This document shows positions 1 to 16,408 of a stretch of DNA of 64,000 bases, one piece after another; within the stretch, counting starts at the first letter, position 1; every line of letters begins with the position of its first letter. The notes beneath the pieces were generated by a model. That model was given only the letters and a program-made list of their open reading frames with translations, made no database searches and was not told the origin of the DNA. This DNA is from Micropterix aruncella (Eukaryota; Arthropoda; Insecta; Lepidoptera; Micropterigidae): NCBI GenBank assembly GCA_944548615.1, contig OX155955.1:12643921-12707920 (forward strand), written 5' to 3'. Both the position numbers and the translations under genes were made by a program.

Positions 1-229
1 AATCGGACGGTCGAATCCGCTGCCGTAATTTTCAGTCTTATGAATTGTATTTCGCTCGCGTGCGCTTCTATTGTACAAACCGACAATAAATCTGTGCAAC
101 CACTGAAACAAGGCGTTTATCTGGAATCCTGCAATCCACACCAGCGACATTTACAGGTTGTCCGCGTAGACCGCACTACACATTACACAGATAAAGACGA
201 AAATATCGATTTTGGGCACCCCTGACACA

Positions 230-450
230 ATCAATCCATTTCCAGATTGTAGTCTTTCTGTGTGTGTAAATTCCTCGACAATAGCGCCCAAACGATTAAT
301 GCGATCAAGCGTGTGTGTGCGTGCGTGTTCCACCACGTAGAGGCAAAACATTTCGTCCGATTGAGCTGAAACTCGGCATACAGGTATGATTTGATCATGG
401 CAAGAATTGAAAAGGTTGCGTTTGAAATCGCTCTAACAGAAGCAGCACTA
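230..450. repeat. Dispersed repeat fragment, copy 1
   Basis: This stretch shares a recognisable run of words with 33,540-33,715: a GT-rich stretch, then a 'cgattgagct' block, then 'gttgaaaag' and 'gtttgaaatcg'-like words. Two diverged copies in one window mark a dispersed repeat. The short ORFs across it are not conserved between the copies, so I do not call a gene. The family is not identified. Confidence 0.6.
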
Positions 451-1083
451 GTCATATATAATCCTCGAAATATTGGAGTTAGAGGCTTGGAATTTGATAC
501 ACAGGGACCTTGTTTTGGACCGAAATCACATTATGACGTTTTGTTTGGAATATTTCATATACAAGGGACACAAATATTTTTTGAACTTTGCGATATTTAA
601 GTAAATACTAGATCATATTGGAAAATACCATTTTATTACTATGAAAATACTACATTCACTATAGGCGGAGGGAGAATGATCGGTGCGCGGGGGAAGGAGG
701 TTATAAATTGGCGCAGGGGAGGGGCTGTCAGGGGGGTATGACGCAAGGGGGAAGGGCTTATCTACTTGCTTTTGGTTGGAATATGTCACATACAAGGGAC
801 ACAAATAATTTGTAAACGCCGAAATATTTAAGAAACTACCAAATAATATAAAAAATATACCATTTCAATACAACAGAAAATACTACATCGGTCCACCAGG
901 TGGCGTATTAGTCATATTTCAATCTCAAAATAAATATTAGACTTAGAGACATGAAATTTGCTACACAGATGCCTTCTTAGACCGATATCACACTGTAAAA
1001 TGTTGGTTGGAATATCTCATAAGCCACACTAATAATATTTAAATTCCGCTATACCTTTTAATCAAATATTAACGCTATCTGTT
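451..1083. repeat. Diverged, internally repetitive AT-rich repeat
   Basis: The word set 'ttggaatat', 'cat(a)tacaagggacacaaata' and 'gatatttaagtaaa' recurs two to three times (around 545-605, 775-835 and 1,005-1,060). This suggests an old, diverged internal duplication. A GC/GA-rich island lies at 665-765. No coding signal is convincing. Confidence 0.45.
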
Positions 1084-1730
1084 AGCGCTTGGCCCAACCG
1101 CCGCCCTTGGCGACAAACGAACCGCGCTGCCCGAGGCGATTGCTCCAAACAGAAATAAGGACCATACCCTGGTTCCACCACCTACCTTTCACCCGTAAGG
1201 AAATCTCCACCCTCTGCAGGATGCGCATCGGTCATTGCTGCACTCCTGCTCACCTCAACCGAATACATGTCCTCCCTTCTCCTCAGTGCGACTGCGGTCA
1301 TGCGTTTTGCACTCTGGACCATCTCTTCTTTAATTGTCCCATTGTTATTAACTATCCTAACTTCATTTCGGACCTCTTAAATCTCAAAATTCAGCTCCCT
1401 ATTAGTATAGACTTTTTATTATCCCTCAACTCCCCCAACGTCTACAAAATCATCTGTAAATTTATTAAACTCTTCAGTATGTCCCTTTAATAATACTTAT
1501 TGCATGTTCCTCCATAGTTCCTCCGAGTTTTTATGTTAAACGTATATATGTATGTATTTCACTATATCTTAAATTATTATTCGATTTTGTGTTCCCGACG
1601 GAGTGATGTTTTACTTGTTTCAGTGACGTCCACTAACATAAATAAGTTTCCTCCTATTTCAACGGAACTTTTGGCAGAAATCACCCTCTTTGGGTGGAGC
1701 CATCAAATCAAAAAAGAAGAAGAAGAGGCG
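1084..1730 (+). mobile_element. 5'-truncated Jockey-like LINE, 3' end
   Basis: The 133-residue frame at 1,089-1,490 looks like the C-terminus of a Jockey-type non-LTR retrotransposon polyprotein. It has the cysteine/histidine cluster that follows RNase H or RT in these elements (RMRIGHC, then H-L-N, C-D-C-G, then DHLFFNCP). The stop is followed by about 220 bp of 3' UTR ending in a GGAGCCATC-type word and an AAAAAAGAAGAAGAAG tail at 1,711-1,728. The RT and endonuclease domains are missing, so this is a dead 5'-truncated copy. Clade assignment rests on the C-terminal motif and the GAA-type tail. I am fairly sure it is a LINE and less sure of the clade. Confidence 0.75.
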
Positions 1731-3869
1731 ATTGCAAAACTACTCAACCGGTTTCGTCCGCTGGGACGCAAATCGAGGGCGCAAATCGATGTTATTTATG
1801 AAAATATTTGTCAGATGAAATCAGACAAATAATTCCTTGGCTACACCTAAATAAATAGTTCTTGGCTACATGCTGTTAAATTCTTGTGGTGACTCAACTG
1901 TTTTTATTTTATCTACTTCAGAGATAAGCGAACAGTCATACTTTTAGACTTACATTTTTGATGATTTCTCTGGAATTGGTATGAAAAAAAAAATAAAAAT
2001 AGCTTTTTGAAGTGAGATGTTTTTTGACTGATTTTGTCCGCTCTTAAGGGGAGGATACATGTAAATCCAAAAAAAAATATTTTCGTAGTCGTAGGAAAAA
2101 TATATATACGTATTGGTAGATATAGGTCTAAAGTATATTGCTATCAAAAAGGCTTTATTAAAACTCTATAAAATTATGAGATTTACAATGTAAAAGTCAA
2201 GGAAATTCTAAAAAATGCTTTTACTGTTACCACTTAATTACCCAATTAAAAACATTTCTCATAAAGGGCAACCTATGTGACCTCAAACCGTTTTAAATGA
2301 ATTAAAAACTTTCCAGATTTCCAATAAAATTTATTTTAATAAAGTTTTTCCATAATATTTTTTTAAAAAAATGCAATGCAATTTTTTAACGAAAGCAAAA
2401 AGATTTAAAACCCTTTTTTAGAGGACTGATCAACCTACTGACTTCATTTTGACACAGGGATATATTTTAAAATCACATTCTTTAAATAGTAAATATATTT
2501 TGGCTAGTTTATATCGATTTCCTAAGCATATTTGTCATAAAATATAGAGATTATAATTAACCTTAGATTTCATACATTTATATAAAATTTATTAATGAGT
2601 AAAATTGACCTAATGACTAAAGAAAAAATATTTTATTCATTTTAAAATCAGGCTAGATAAAACACGCAAGTTTTAAGATTATGCCAAATTTTATATCGCA
2701 TAATGAATGGCCGAAATCGACTGTGACTTAGAGACTGACGGACACACAGAGACCAAGCGAATTAGCACATTGTACGCGCTTTGATAAACAACCATTATAA
2801 GAAAATATATAAAAAAGAATAAAAAACACGACTGCCGTTTCAGAAAATAAACAATTGTATTTATTACAAATACCTATGTTTATTACGGTTTTTTATGAAA
2901 TATTTTTGTTTTTTATCCATATAGATATATGTATATTTCCGGAATGTACTTAATCAGACCTTTCATTTGACACCAAACACGATATATTTAAGTTAATTTA
3001 ATAACATTTGAACATTTGGATATTTGCACATTTAGACAACTACTTACTTACTATTTGGAGAGTTAAGGTGGACACTATGATACTTAGGATGACATAACGA
3101 TACTAACAATATCACACACTTTAAAATCGGTTTAAGCGTTTATATGTTATGGTGGAATAAAGAAACGGAAAACATACATAGATGAGCTATCACATTACCT
3201 AACACATTACGCTCCTTTTTAGTTGGACAGTCGCGTTAAAAGTTACAACAAGCTGCACGTTTTTTCCTCCTTCCTATGTTTTCTTCAGAAGAAAAGGGCT
3301 AGAATATTTTACATATAACAATACAAATATCATAAAAATACGATAATATCATAAAAATACGAAATACGTTCATCCCCCAGAAGTGTAATAATACTATATG
3401 ATGGGCCCGACTTCGGTCGGTGAATTCCATGGCAGTTCCGTTTGTATTTTATTTTTATTTATTTTCGATTTCGTTTTATAATAAACCAACTTTCGCCAAG
3501 CGGCTTCTTCTAAACCAAGATTTACCCTACTAAATCCCGAACTATCGGGCTTTAACGGCAAGGGTAGGCTAATGTGCGTATTAACCGGCTAAAACTAGAT
3601 TTACCTCACTTCCAGCTTTAGCAGTAACACATACACAAAAAAGACGTTATATATTTCTGGTAGGTAAGTGAAACATTAAATATATATATTTGTTTAGCCG
3701 ACCACATAGTTACCTATTTTTTAGGCTATAATATTTAAAAAGGAATTAGACTTAAAGTAAAATTGGAAATACAAGGTCCGCGATAACGTAAGTATAGTCG
3801 AAATGAATAAAATTATCTATTTGATGTGGCAACTTGCCATATAGAAAAGATTTTTCTAATAATATAAAA
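1731..3869. other. AT-rich stretch without recognisable gene
   Basis: This 2.1-kb AT-rich region has stop codons in all frames. I see no domain, RNA gene or clear repeat boundary in it. Confidence 0.6.
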
Positions 3870-3880
3870 GGTAGAAATTG

Positions 3881-4089
3881 AAATCGTAGACTATCGCGGT
3901 TATTTGACATTATAAATAAGATAAAAACGAATTAACCGCGTGAAGTTTGTAACACCCGTCGTTTCGGCGATATTGCTACCACCGTTGTCTAGGGTAGCAG
4001 TCTACCCTAGACAACGGTGGTTGCAACATCGCTGAAACGTCGGGTCTTACAAATTTCACGCGGTAAATTCATTATTATCTTATTTATAA
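3881..4089. mobile_element. PLE-derived palindromic insertion
   Basis: Two inverted arms (about 3,915-4,001 and 4,005-4,085) each carry the Penelope-like terminal words 'accgcgtgaa', 'cgtttcggcgat' and 'ttgtctagggta'. They meet head to head at the 'tctaccctag' centre. The 5' lead-in 'gaaatcgtagactatcgcgg' is present on one side only, as in the copies at 9,923 and 38,235. The flanks carry an 11-bp direct repeat with one mismatch (GGTAGAAATTG at 3,870, GGTATAAATTG at 4,090), consistent with a target-site duplication. No coding capacity remains. Confidence 0.7.
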
Positions 4090-4100
4090 GGTATAAATTG

Positions 4101-4897
4101 TCGATATCGTAAGTGTGTATTAAAAAAGGTCTGTTAAATTATATTTTTTCGCGGAGAGTAATATAAGGACGAAAAGGTAATGTAATGATTAATATTCTTC
4201 TTCATGTTATCTCTTCTATCTAGATTTAGCGAATCCTTTTTCGCTGTTATTCTTAATTACTAGCAGATCCCGCATCCACTTAATGGCCTATATGGGACTC
4301 TGTATATTTCACAAGAAGAGAAACGATATCGTAGGTTTTATTGTTCCAGCGAGAATGGGCAGCTCTCTCCGCTCCCTGTTCGATCTGAAATCCCTGTAAG
4401 CTTATACCTTAATGATAATCCCTATCCGCTTTGGGACGCTTCAATCCCGGCTCACGCTCTGGCGACAGCTAGCTGAATGAAATGAGATTGTTTTAAATTG
4501 AAATGGTAACGAATTCACTTGCACTAAAATGCTATTAATCGCATTCGATATATGAATGTGACTAAAGTAGTAGTTGGATAGTTAGTTATGGCAAATTTTT
4601 GTGTCGTACTATATGGATAGGTATCTAATTAACCCTTCCTATGTGAGCTAACCATTTTTGGTTAGACGCTTTCCGCGCTGTGCTAACTGTAATATTTATT
4701 CATTATTATCTTAATTGTTTTACGAGATAATGTTGTAACGTTATAATATTTCAAATTTCAATTTGATCATTTTGCAGTTATTCTTTTTACGATCCGTATA
4801 GTAGTTAAAAAGTTATGCGCAAAACTATCCCGGGCAGAAATTTTACCCCGCCATAGGAGGGTAAGCATAAGTGTATGTATGAGCCGCCAAACTTGGT
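4101..4897. other. AT-rich stretch without recognisable gene
   Basis: No open frame, RNA gene or repeat boundary is recognised here. Confidence 0.55.
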
Positions 4898-5693
4898 GAG
4901 TGAAATGAAGAGGTGGGGGTAACATAGTCCCAAGCGCCATTTTTCAAGATTCGAGAAAAAAGCATTTGAAAGTTTGAACAAATCCTCAAATCTGGGAATT
5001 TGATTTGGAGGCTAGATGAGTTTCGATAACAATTGTATATATCTTCATGAGTATATCATCCCATTTTTGTTACCATAAGGCCTATTTTTCGTATTTTTTG
5101 TCCAGGCGCTTGGCACTATGTTGCACCAACAAGCTATTCAAATTTAAGGTATATCGCATTCTGGAGTGGAATTATTAATAAATAATGAAGGCTAAAATAT
5201 TATTCTGTTACTCTAAATTATAAGATCGAAGATAAGAATAAACGTAAAAGATCAAAGTTATACCAATAAAGGAATGAAGAACAGTGCTAAGATGCTAAGC
5301 GACAAAACTGGGAATTGAGGTTAGGTGGAAGACAATGCCAAGAGCCAATTACATTTATTGAAGTTTCGGTATACGAGTTGCTTGTGGAGTCGTCAGGTTA
5401 GGGCTGGTAGTCATCGTTGATGACATGTTCATCTTCTTCTTCAGTAAATTGTAACCACCGGACACAGGATCTGCCAGGATTGTTTCGCCGCATTGTCGTT
5501 TGACACTATCTTGCCTCGAGCGATTAGTAAACAATAACTAAGGGCAACACAGTGCGATGACTCTCCCGCGTGCTCTATCGGTGAAATCATGAAACCGACT
5601 CTACAGAATCATAGTTTTTACTTTTCCCCACCAGAATTTACCACCAGCTCTACATTTGCAGCTATGGCGCTTGGCACTATGGGTACCCCCACC
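4898..5693. mobile_element. Non-autonomous DNA transposon (MITE-like), GGTGGGGGTA termini
   Basis: The left end reads GAAGAGGTGGGGGTA and then 'catagtcccaagcgcca'. The right end, read in reverse, gives the same word order with two or three mismatches, making terminal inverted repeats of about 33 bp. A third copy of the inner word 'gcgcttggcactatg' lies at about 5,105, so the element may contain a nested or duplicated end. Possible AAAT target duplications flank it. There is no transposase, and I did not assign a superfamily. Confidence 0.55.
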
Positions 5694-5705
5694 TCTTCAA
5701 ATATA

Positions 5706-6889
5706 AGTTTATCTCGTTTGTTTATATTGTAAATAAGATAGGATTATTATAAATTACGATTTACAGACATTATAAATAAGGCAAAACCAATTTTATGCAA
5801 ATACGCCAAAAAATATTGTCGGAAAACTAGGGTGTGAAGAAGAGTCAAGGCTTGTAAAAAAACAATATCCCAAAAATTACTCTTCAATAATAAAATCTTC
5901 GGCGTCGCAGGTTGCATTGAGTAAGTGTTACGTAATAATGTATCCAGATGATACTATTTTCCAGGCGAATCAAAAAAACCAGAACAACCTGTAACCGTCA
6001 TTCTTGTTTTTTTTTTTTAATATATCGTCTCTAGACCTGTCTGATTTTAAAGTTCTTCAATTTTCGAATTCGGAAGAGAGAGACTTTAAATTTCTTCGGT
6101 ATAATTCACGTTTTGTTTTCATATTATTTTATATACCATACGATAATGTCAATCTTGAAACCTAAATATGTATGAGTTCCAATGCAACATAACTCTTTTA
6201 ATCTAGATTTTTTTATTTAAAAATATACCTAAATTATGAAAACGATTTCTGAGATATATAGCTAAGTATATTTCGATTACATTGAATATAAAAAAGTCTT
6301 TCAAAATGTTATACCTGATGGGGAAGTTATTTATAAAACAACCGTTTTCGGAGCTTTTATTGAAAAAATCTCTCCTAATTATTTAATATATTTTTTTACT
6401 TATAAGACTAGTGGCTATTCATGCATCCCACCTCGTTGCCTAGTGACAACATTTACTAGGCGGCTATTTGTAGCATAACACGGTCAACACTAGGTGGTCA
6501 TCCATTCAAGCACTGACCTGTTTAACTTCGATAACAACGAGAATCGTGACGTCATTACGGATGCTACTTAATCCTGAAATCAGTCGTGGTTTGATCAATT
6601 GTATGTATGTAATCTTCCGGATCTAAGATAGAATCATGCTTCCTTTTTCGAAAGAAAAACAAGCATTATTCGTAAATTATTAAAACATGCCGTGGATACT
6701 GAAATATGCTTAATTTTTGTTTTATTTTTAGAGAAAATACTCGAACGGAATACAATTGTACGTAACTGAAAGGTATAGCGTGATTATCGTATGTGACTGA
6801 TATTGTAAAGAGCTATAGATATGATTTACAAGTTCACTCATATTAGATAAGTATACAAGGATTGGATAATACTAATTGATACACGAATC
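5706..6889. other. AT-rich stretch without recognisable gene
   Basis: No gene was recognised. Around 6,420-6,560 the composition is less AT-rich, with an unassigned block containing 'cctagtgacaac'. Confidence 0.5.
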
Positions 6890-7148
6890 TACACTTCTGC
6901 TCAAAAGTATTTAGGCGTACACTTTATATTGTACTGATTATATCAAATGTATTTAGAAAATCCTATCTTTAAGGACATTTGGGTACAGCCAGAAGAGCAT
7001 TTATATAACTCATAAATCAAATTTGTTTAAGATCCTATTACCTATTGCGCCATAATCCCTATAGTAAGATATCGGACTTTATTGAAAGTTTAGTAATAAA
7101 AGGGTCATTAAAAAATTCTGGGCAGACCTTTTTTTGTTTTATTGTAGG

Positions 7149-7233
7149 AAGCCCTAATTATATTTTCTTATTAAAGCCTATTTCTGCTTTGTTATCCTAA
7201 ATTAACTTTTAATAAGAAAATATAATTAGGGCT
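7149..7233. mobile_element. Nested short palindromic MITE, copy 1
   Basis: The arms 'agccctaattatattttctt' and its reverse complement enclose about 30 bp, giving a near-perfect hairpin about 85 bp long inside the Tc1-type element. No coding capacity. Confidence 0.6.
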
Positions 7234-7479
7234 ATCAAAAATAAAATGATTCATTTCTTCGCAGAATTTTTAAATTGCGTGATTTTAAAATCATGTTTTT
7301 AAGCATATTTGAGTAATTCCCTGAAGTGCATTTATATAACTCATAAATTAAATTTATGTTAGCGTATATTACCCAATACGCCATAATCTCTATAATAAAG
7401 GTATCGCACATTAATAAATGTTCAGTTATAAACAAGTCATTTAAAAATTCTGGTAAGATTTTTTTTATTTTATTTTAGA

Positions 7480-7562
7480 AAGCCCTAATTATATTATCAT
7501 ATTAAAGTTAAATTAGGCGAAAATGCCTAAATAAGCTTAAATAGGAAAATATAATTATGGCT
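7480..7562. mobile_element. Nested short palindromic MITE, copy 2
   Basis: Same terminal word as the copy at 7,149 (AGCCCTAATTATATT with its reversed partner ATATAATTATGGCT), with more mismatches. Two insertions of one short family into the same host element. Confidence 0.55.
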
Positions 7563-7579
7563 ACCTACAATAAATTCTT

Positions 7580-8192
7580 CACAGATTTGTTAAAAAACCC
7601 TTTTATTCCTGAACTTTAATTAATATCCGATATATTTATTATAGGGATTACGGCCTCTTAGGTAATAGGGGTTTGAATAAAATTGATTCATGAGCTATAT
7701 TAATGCACTTCGGGCTTGTATCCAAATGTGCTTAAAACAGGATTTTCTAAATACCTTTTATATAATCGGTACAATAATAAGTGGGTGGCCAAATACATTT
7801 GAGCGGTAGTGTATGTGTATGTAAGAACGAATTTACCGAGTGAAATTTGTAACACCCGACGTTTTAGCGATGTTGCAACCGTCGTTGTCCAGGGTAGACT
7901 GGAGTGGTGGGGGGTTCGGAGAGAGCAATTTTTCAAATTCCGCCGTGCTCAAAACACTCACTCTATCTTGTGTTACGTCTTTGTACATTGTGAACATTTT
8001 AAGAAGAAGGGGGTCCACGTAGTAGACAGTTATAAATCGTCGTTTCTGTTTAAAATCGGGGTTTTCTTATTTCAATGGTTTCCTGGATCAAGCGGGGGCA
8101 GTAAAATAGTTTTTTGGATAGCATAATGGGATTTTGAAACTGAGCCGAGAGGTCAGTTGCACTATCTAATATGTATTCGCAGATCGTCGATT
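7580..8192. repeat. 613-bp segmental duplication, left copy
   Basis: This block recurs at 16,409-17,021 with a constant offset of 8,829 bp. I see no net indels and about ten substitutions by eye. It spans the right end of the Tc1-type element and the adjoining PLE fragment, so both were already joined before the copy was made. The left copy retains the whole Tc1-type element; the right copy is cut at CACAGATTTG. Confidence 0.85.
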
Positions 8193-8280
8193 TTCCTCGC
8201 TGAAAATCGCCGATTATTCTAGTTTCAGCGAGAAAAATCGCCGAAGTGCGAACACATATTGGATAGCGGAACTAACTGGA
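7827..8280 (-). pseudogene. Penelope-like element remnant (end of GIY-YIG domain and 3' region)
   Basis: Read on the minus strand, the region gives a decayed C-terminal part of a PLE GIY-YIG endonuclease. An STICEYILDSATD-like stretch is followed by an arginine/glutamate block (RLIQETIEIRK) that matches the usual 'REAIEI' segment, then NR/LL-type residues and the noncoding end word 'tctaccctggacaacg'. A 50-60 bp inverted repeat (8,152-8,213 against 8,222-8,280) adds a partial inverted copy of the same coding stretch. Frames are interrupted and the RT domain is absent. Confidence 0.65.
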
Positions 8281-8571
8281 TAAAGTCAATTTTAAAATTA
8301 AATAAAATGAATATATATTTATTTCAATACATTTCGTACATCTGCTAAACGTCAACGAATGATAATATTACAATAATTTAATTTTGCGACGTATTCTTTG
8401 AGTTTCTTCCCTGGAAAGAGGAAGAAACCAGAAGCAGCTTTTTTAGTGCTAAATAATATTGTCTATATATATATTTTTTTCTTCAATTCTGTCGAATTGT
8501 CCAGTTAAGCAGATGACATATAAAAAAACATTCGGTTAGGAATAGAACAGAAAATAGGTAAAATGAAAATC

Positions 8572-9420
8572 AATACATTACATTACATTACATTTACGTC
8601 GTGTCCAATTGGTGGCTAAAAACCGCTCTTGGACGTGTCAAAATATTTCTGTTTTAAGTAGTAAGTGTCATTACTACTTTAATCTATACGTTACATACAT
8701 ATATTAATTAAAAAAAATATACAGTATCTAAGAAACTTTGGAACCTACTAAAAGTTATTCGTCGTAGAATCGTATTTCAAAACAAATTAAAGAATAGTCA
8801 ATGGCTACCTACTAAACACACAATAATTAAAATAGTCAGTTAAAAAGTTGAATAATCAAAGCAGAAGCCCAACAATTGAAATAGTCAATAAATCAAATAT
8901 ATACGTACTAAAAACTGTGCATAGTAACATCCAAAGTAGTAAGTAATTTGTTAAATAATCAAACTAAAGCTAAATCTTAAATTTAAATACTAGAAGTACA
9001 TATATAATTATCATTCAAATTGGTACAATATTTGCAAAGTCATGGCCCTCGAATTCGGTCAGATTATAGAAAGGGTGGCCTATCAGCATCTCCTTAATGT
9101 TTTTTTTAAATTGTTTGTCCTCCAGTTCTTTGATAGTGGTAGGGAGTAAATTGTAGAATTTAATGCTAAGGTATAAGAAGCTCTTCTGTACTTTTGCCAG
9201 TCTTGTTCGGGGTACGCATAAAAGGGAATTACCGCGTGTATGGTAAGAGTGAATGTCCGCTCTAGTTGCGGTTTCTGTTAGGTGCTGTCTGGCATACATT
9301 AAGCACTGGTATATGAACGCCGAATACATGGTCATTATGTTTGCCTTACTGAAGTATGCTCTGCATGAGGTCCTGGGCGTTAGCTGATAGATGCTGCGCA
9401 GTGCTCTTTTTTGCAATCTT
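8572..9420 (-). pseudogene. CR1-like LINE, 3' end with C-terminal RT-associated domain
   Basis: The minus-strand frame 9,416-9,015 (133 residues, LQKRALRSIYQL-like opening, IYQCLMYAR in the middle, HTRGN and RLAKVQKSFLY-like segments) matches the region downstream of RT in CR1/Jockey-group LINEs common in insects. An A-rich UTR follows (8,600-9,010) and ends in an AATGT tandem tail, seen on the plus strand as repeated ATTAC (8,575-8,595). The same 3' end, with 'gagcggtttttagcc' and 'aattggacacgacgtaaat', recurs on the plus strand at 17,035-17,150. The copy is 5' truncated at about 9,420 and lacks the RT core. Confidence 0.75.
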
Positions 9421-9922
9421 TCAGTTGTTGTACAATTATATTCTAACGATCGAATATAAAAAAATAGGACGCTATATCAATACGAGGCAACTTTATCATT
9501 CAAGTACCAGTTAATCTGACGTATGATTTTAACAAAGTGGGTGTTTTATACGATGTTTCGCTGGCATGTTCATAAATGTTCAGAGGAAATCTGTTATAGG
9601 AATTATCCATTAAAAGCAGGTCTTTTTATTCGAAACTTTGGAACTGTAAGCTTATTTCTATTTGTGGTATGTATATACTACGGCGGTCGCTCACTTTATC
9701 TTTTAGATTTTTACTGATATACATTATTTTTCAAAAATAAACTCACAAGTTACAGTGAAGATATTAATTTACTTGATAAATTCTTGCAGTGTCTCTCTAG
9801 AACCTAGCCTATATATTGAACGAATAACCCTTTCTTGCAGCACGAAGATGGTTTCAACATAAGCAGCCCTACCATAAGAAATAATGCTACGAAAGTAGTT
9901 GTAGTAAATAAATAGCATTATA
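9421..9922. other. Unassigned sequence
   Basis: A 64-codon plus-strand frame at 9,523-9,717 has no recognisable motif. I see nothing else. Confidence 0.5.
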
Positions 9923-10138
9923 AAATCGAAGACTATCGCAGTTGTTTGATATTATAAATAGGATAGAAACGAATTCACCGCGTAAAATTTGTAGCACCCG
10001 ACGTTTCGGTGACGTTGCAGCCACCGTTGTCCAGGGTAGACTGAGACAGGTCTACCCTGGACAACGGCGGCTGCAACGTCACCGAAACGTCGGGTGCTAC
10101 AAATTTCACGCGGCAAATTCGTTTCTATCCTATTTATA
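9923..10138. mobile_element. PLE-derived palindromic insertion
   Basis: Two inverted arms meet at about 10,045 ('gtagactgagacaggtctac'). Each arm holds 'accgcgt(g/a)aaa', 'acccgacgtttcggtgacgt' and 'tgtccagggtaga'. The lead-in 'aatcgaagactatcgcagtt' lies on the left side only, as in the 3,881 and 38,235 copies. No coding content. Confidence 0.7.
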
Positions 10139-10144
10139 ATATAA

Positions 10145-10680
10145 ATAGGATTGTTGGAACGTCAGCCAGTTCCCTGATTTTTTATTGTGAAGCACGCTCC
10201 ACAAGAGTGGTTTTTTAAGGTATCACCTTCGTGGTATTCACGTGCGACCATTTCAGGACGCGGGCGCACGGAGAATTAAAAACCGTCGGGGTGTGTTGAC
10301 CATTATTAACCATCGGCCGTTAATTGCGGCAGCGACGGAGAGAGGGAGGATCCCCCTACCCCTTTATCTCCCACTACCCTTGGCCGGGTTGGTAGATAGA
10401 CTCAGTGGGCGGCGTGAAAAACACGGCGCAATAGCGGACTTCCACTATTAATCAAAATGTCATTTTTTAACCAAAAACGCCAACAAGAAAATGAGGAAGT
10501 GATTTTTATCAATTAAAATTAAAACAAAACAGCAGCAATCTAATTAAGAGTCAAGGGCGTACATAGTGGTCACCCTATTCTAAATAATTGCAATTATTTA
10601 GACTCACCTATTTTACCGCTAATATGTATTTGATTTTGAGTAAGGTTTTAACTAATAGCGAAACTTACCGAAGCTCTAGC

Positions 10681-10700
<20 letters not shown>
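10145..10700. other. Unassigned, partly GC-rich block
   Basis: Positions 10,190-10,450 are distinctly GC-richer than the flanks. They include 'gaccatttcaggacgcgggc' and a CT-rich stretch near 10,355. This may be a piece of a retroelement UTR, but I recognise no motif. The rest is AT-rich. Confidence 0.4.
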
Positions 10701-11183
<483 letters not shown>

Positions 11184-11197
11184 TTTACAAAAAACCA

Positions 11198-11875
<678 letters not shown>

Positions 11876-11890
11876 TGTAAACTATTATTT

Positions 11891-12397
11891 TCAAATTGAA
11901 ATTATGTATTAATACTAAATAAATTAACGTATAAAATAAATGAAAAGAGACTTATCTGGTCTGTGTAGACCAGGAGCGACTCCACGCCTTTTTTTCTTCT
12001 CTATTCTTTCAGTGTTGGTCAATAATCCCTGCTGTGGTATTAGAAGTCTGGGCAACCGGACTTCTTCCTGCCTCATACAGTGGTGACACAAGTGAAAGTC
12101 GAGAATCTATGCTGGAAAGGAATAGGCGATTAGTATATCTAAAAACTAATGATTAATGAAAAATGTTGGTTCTATATTTCGGTGTAAACCGTTGTCAAGA
12201 TAAAATCATTTATTTTATTTTATCTTGACAATTTTATCTTGATATTAATACCACAGCAGGGATTATTGACCAACACTGAAAGAATAGAGAAGAAAAAAAG
12301 GCGTGGAGTCGCTCCTGGTCTACACAGACCAGATAAGTCTCCTTTCATTTATTTTATACGTTAATTTATTTAGTATTAATACATAATTTCAATTTGA
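11891..12397. repeat. Palindrome B
   Basis: Arms of about 152 bp (11,891-12,043 and 12,246-12,397) are reverse complements with a single substitution that I can see (GAAAAGAG against GAAAGGAG). The spacer is about 200 bp. Each arm holds a pyrimidine run ending in TTCTTTCAG, which looks like a splice acceptor, then TGTTGGTCAATAATCC. In the left copy the spacer contains TGGTGACACAAGTG and a following ATG, which could also be read as an LTR/primer-binding-site junction. Function unknown. Confidence 0.8.
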
Positions 12398-12398
12398 A

Positions 12399-16405
<4,007 letters not shown>

Positions 16406-16408
16406 ACA

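Larger units (their letters stand above)
6892..7811. mobile_element. Tc1-type non-autonomous element
   Basis: The inverted ends match over about 85 bp. The left end opens CACTTCTGCTCAAAAGTATT and the right end, reversed, CACTACCGCTCAAATGTATT. Both run on to a shared 'tatttagaaaatcct' word. A TA dinucleotide flanks each side (6,890-6,891 and 7,812-7,813), the standard Tc1/mariner target duplication. The GCTCAAAAGT-type terminus is typical of Tc1 families. No transposase ORF is present. Two small palindromic elements are nested inside. Confidence 0.75.

Noticed and set aside
40..225. 61-codon plus-strand ORF at the window start
   Set aside because: No recognised motif, short and next to a dispersed repeat; no support for a gene.
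7809..8126. 105-codon plus-strand ORF, also found at 16,638-16,955
   Set aside because: It lies antisense to the decayed PLE coding strand and is duplicated only because the 613-bp segment is duplicated.
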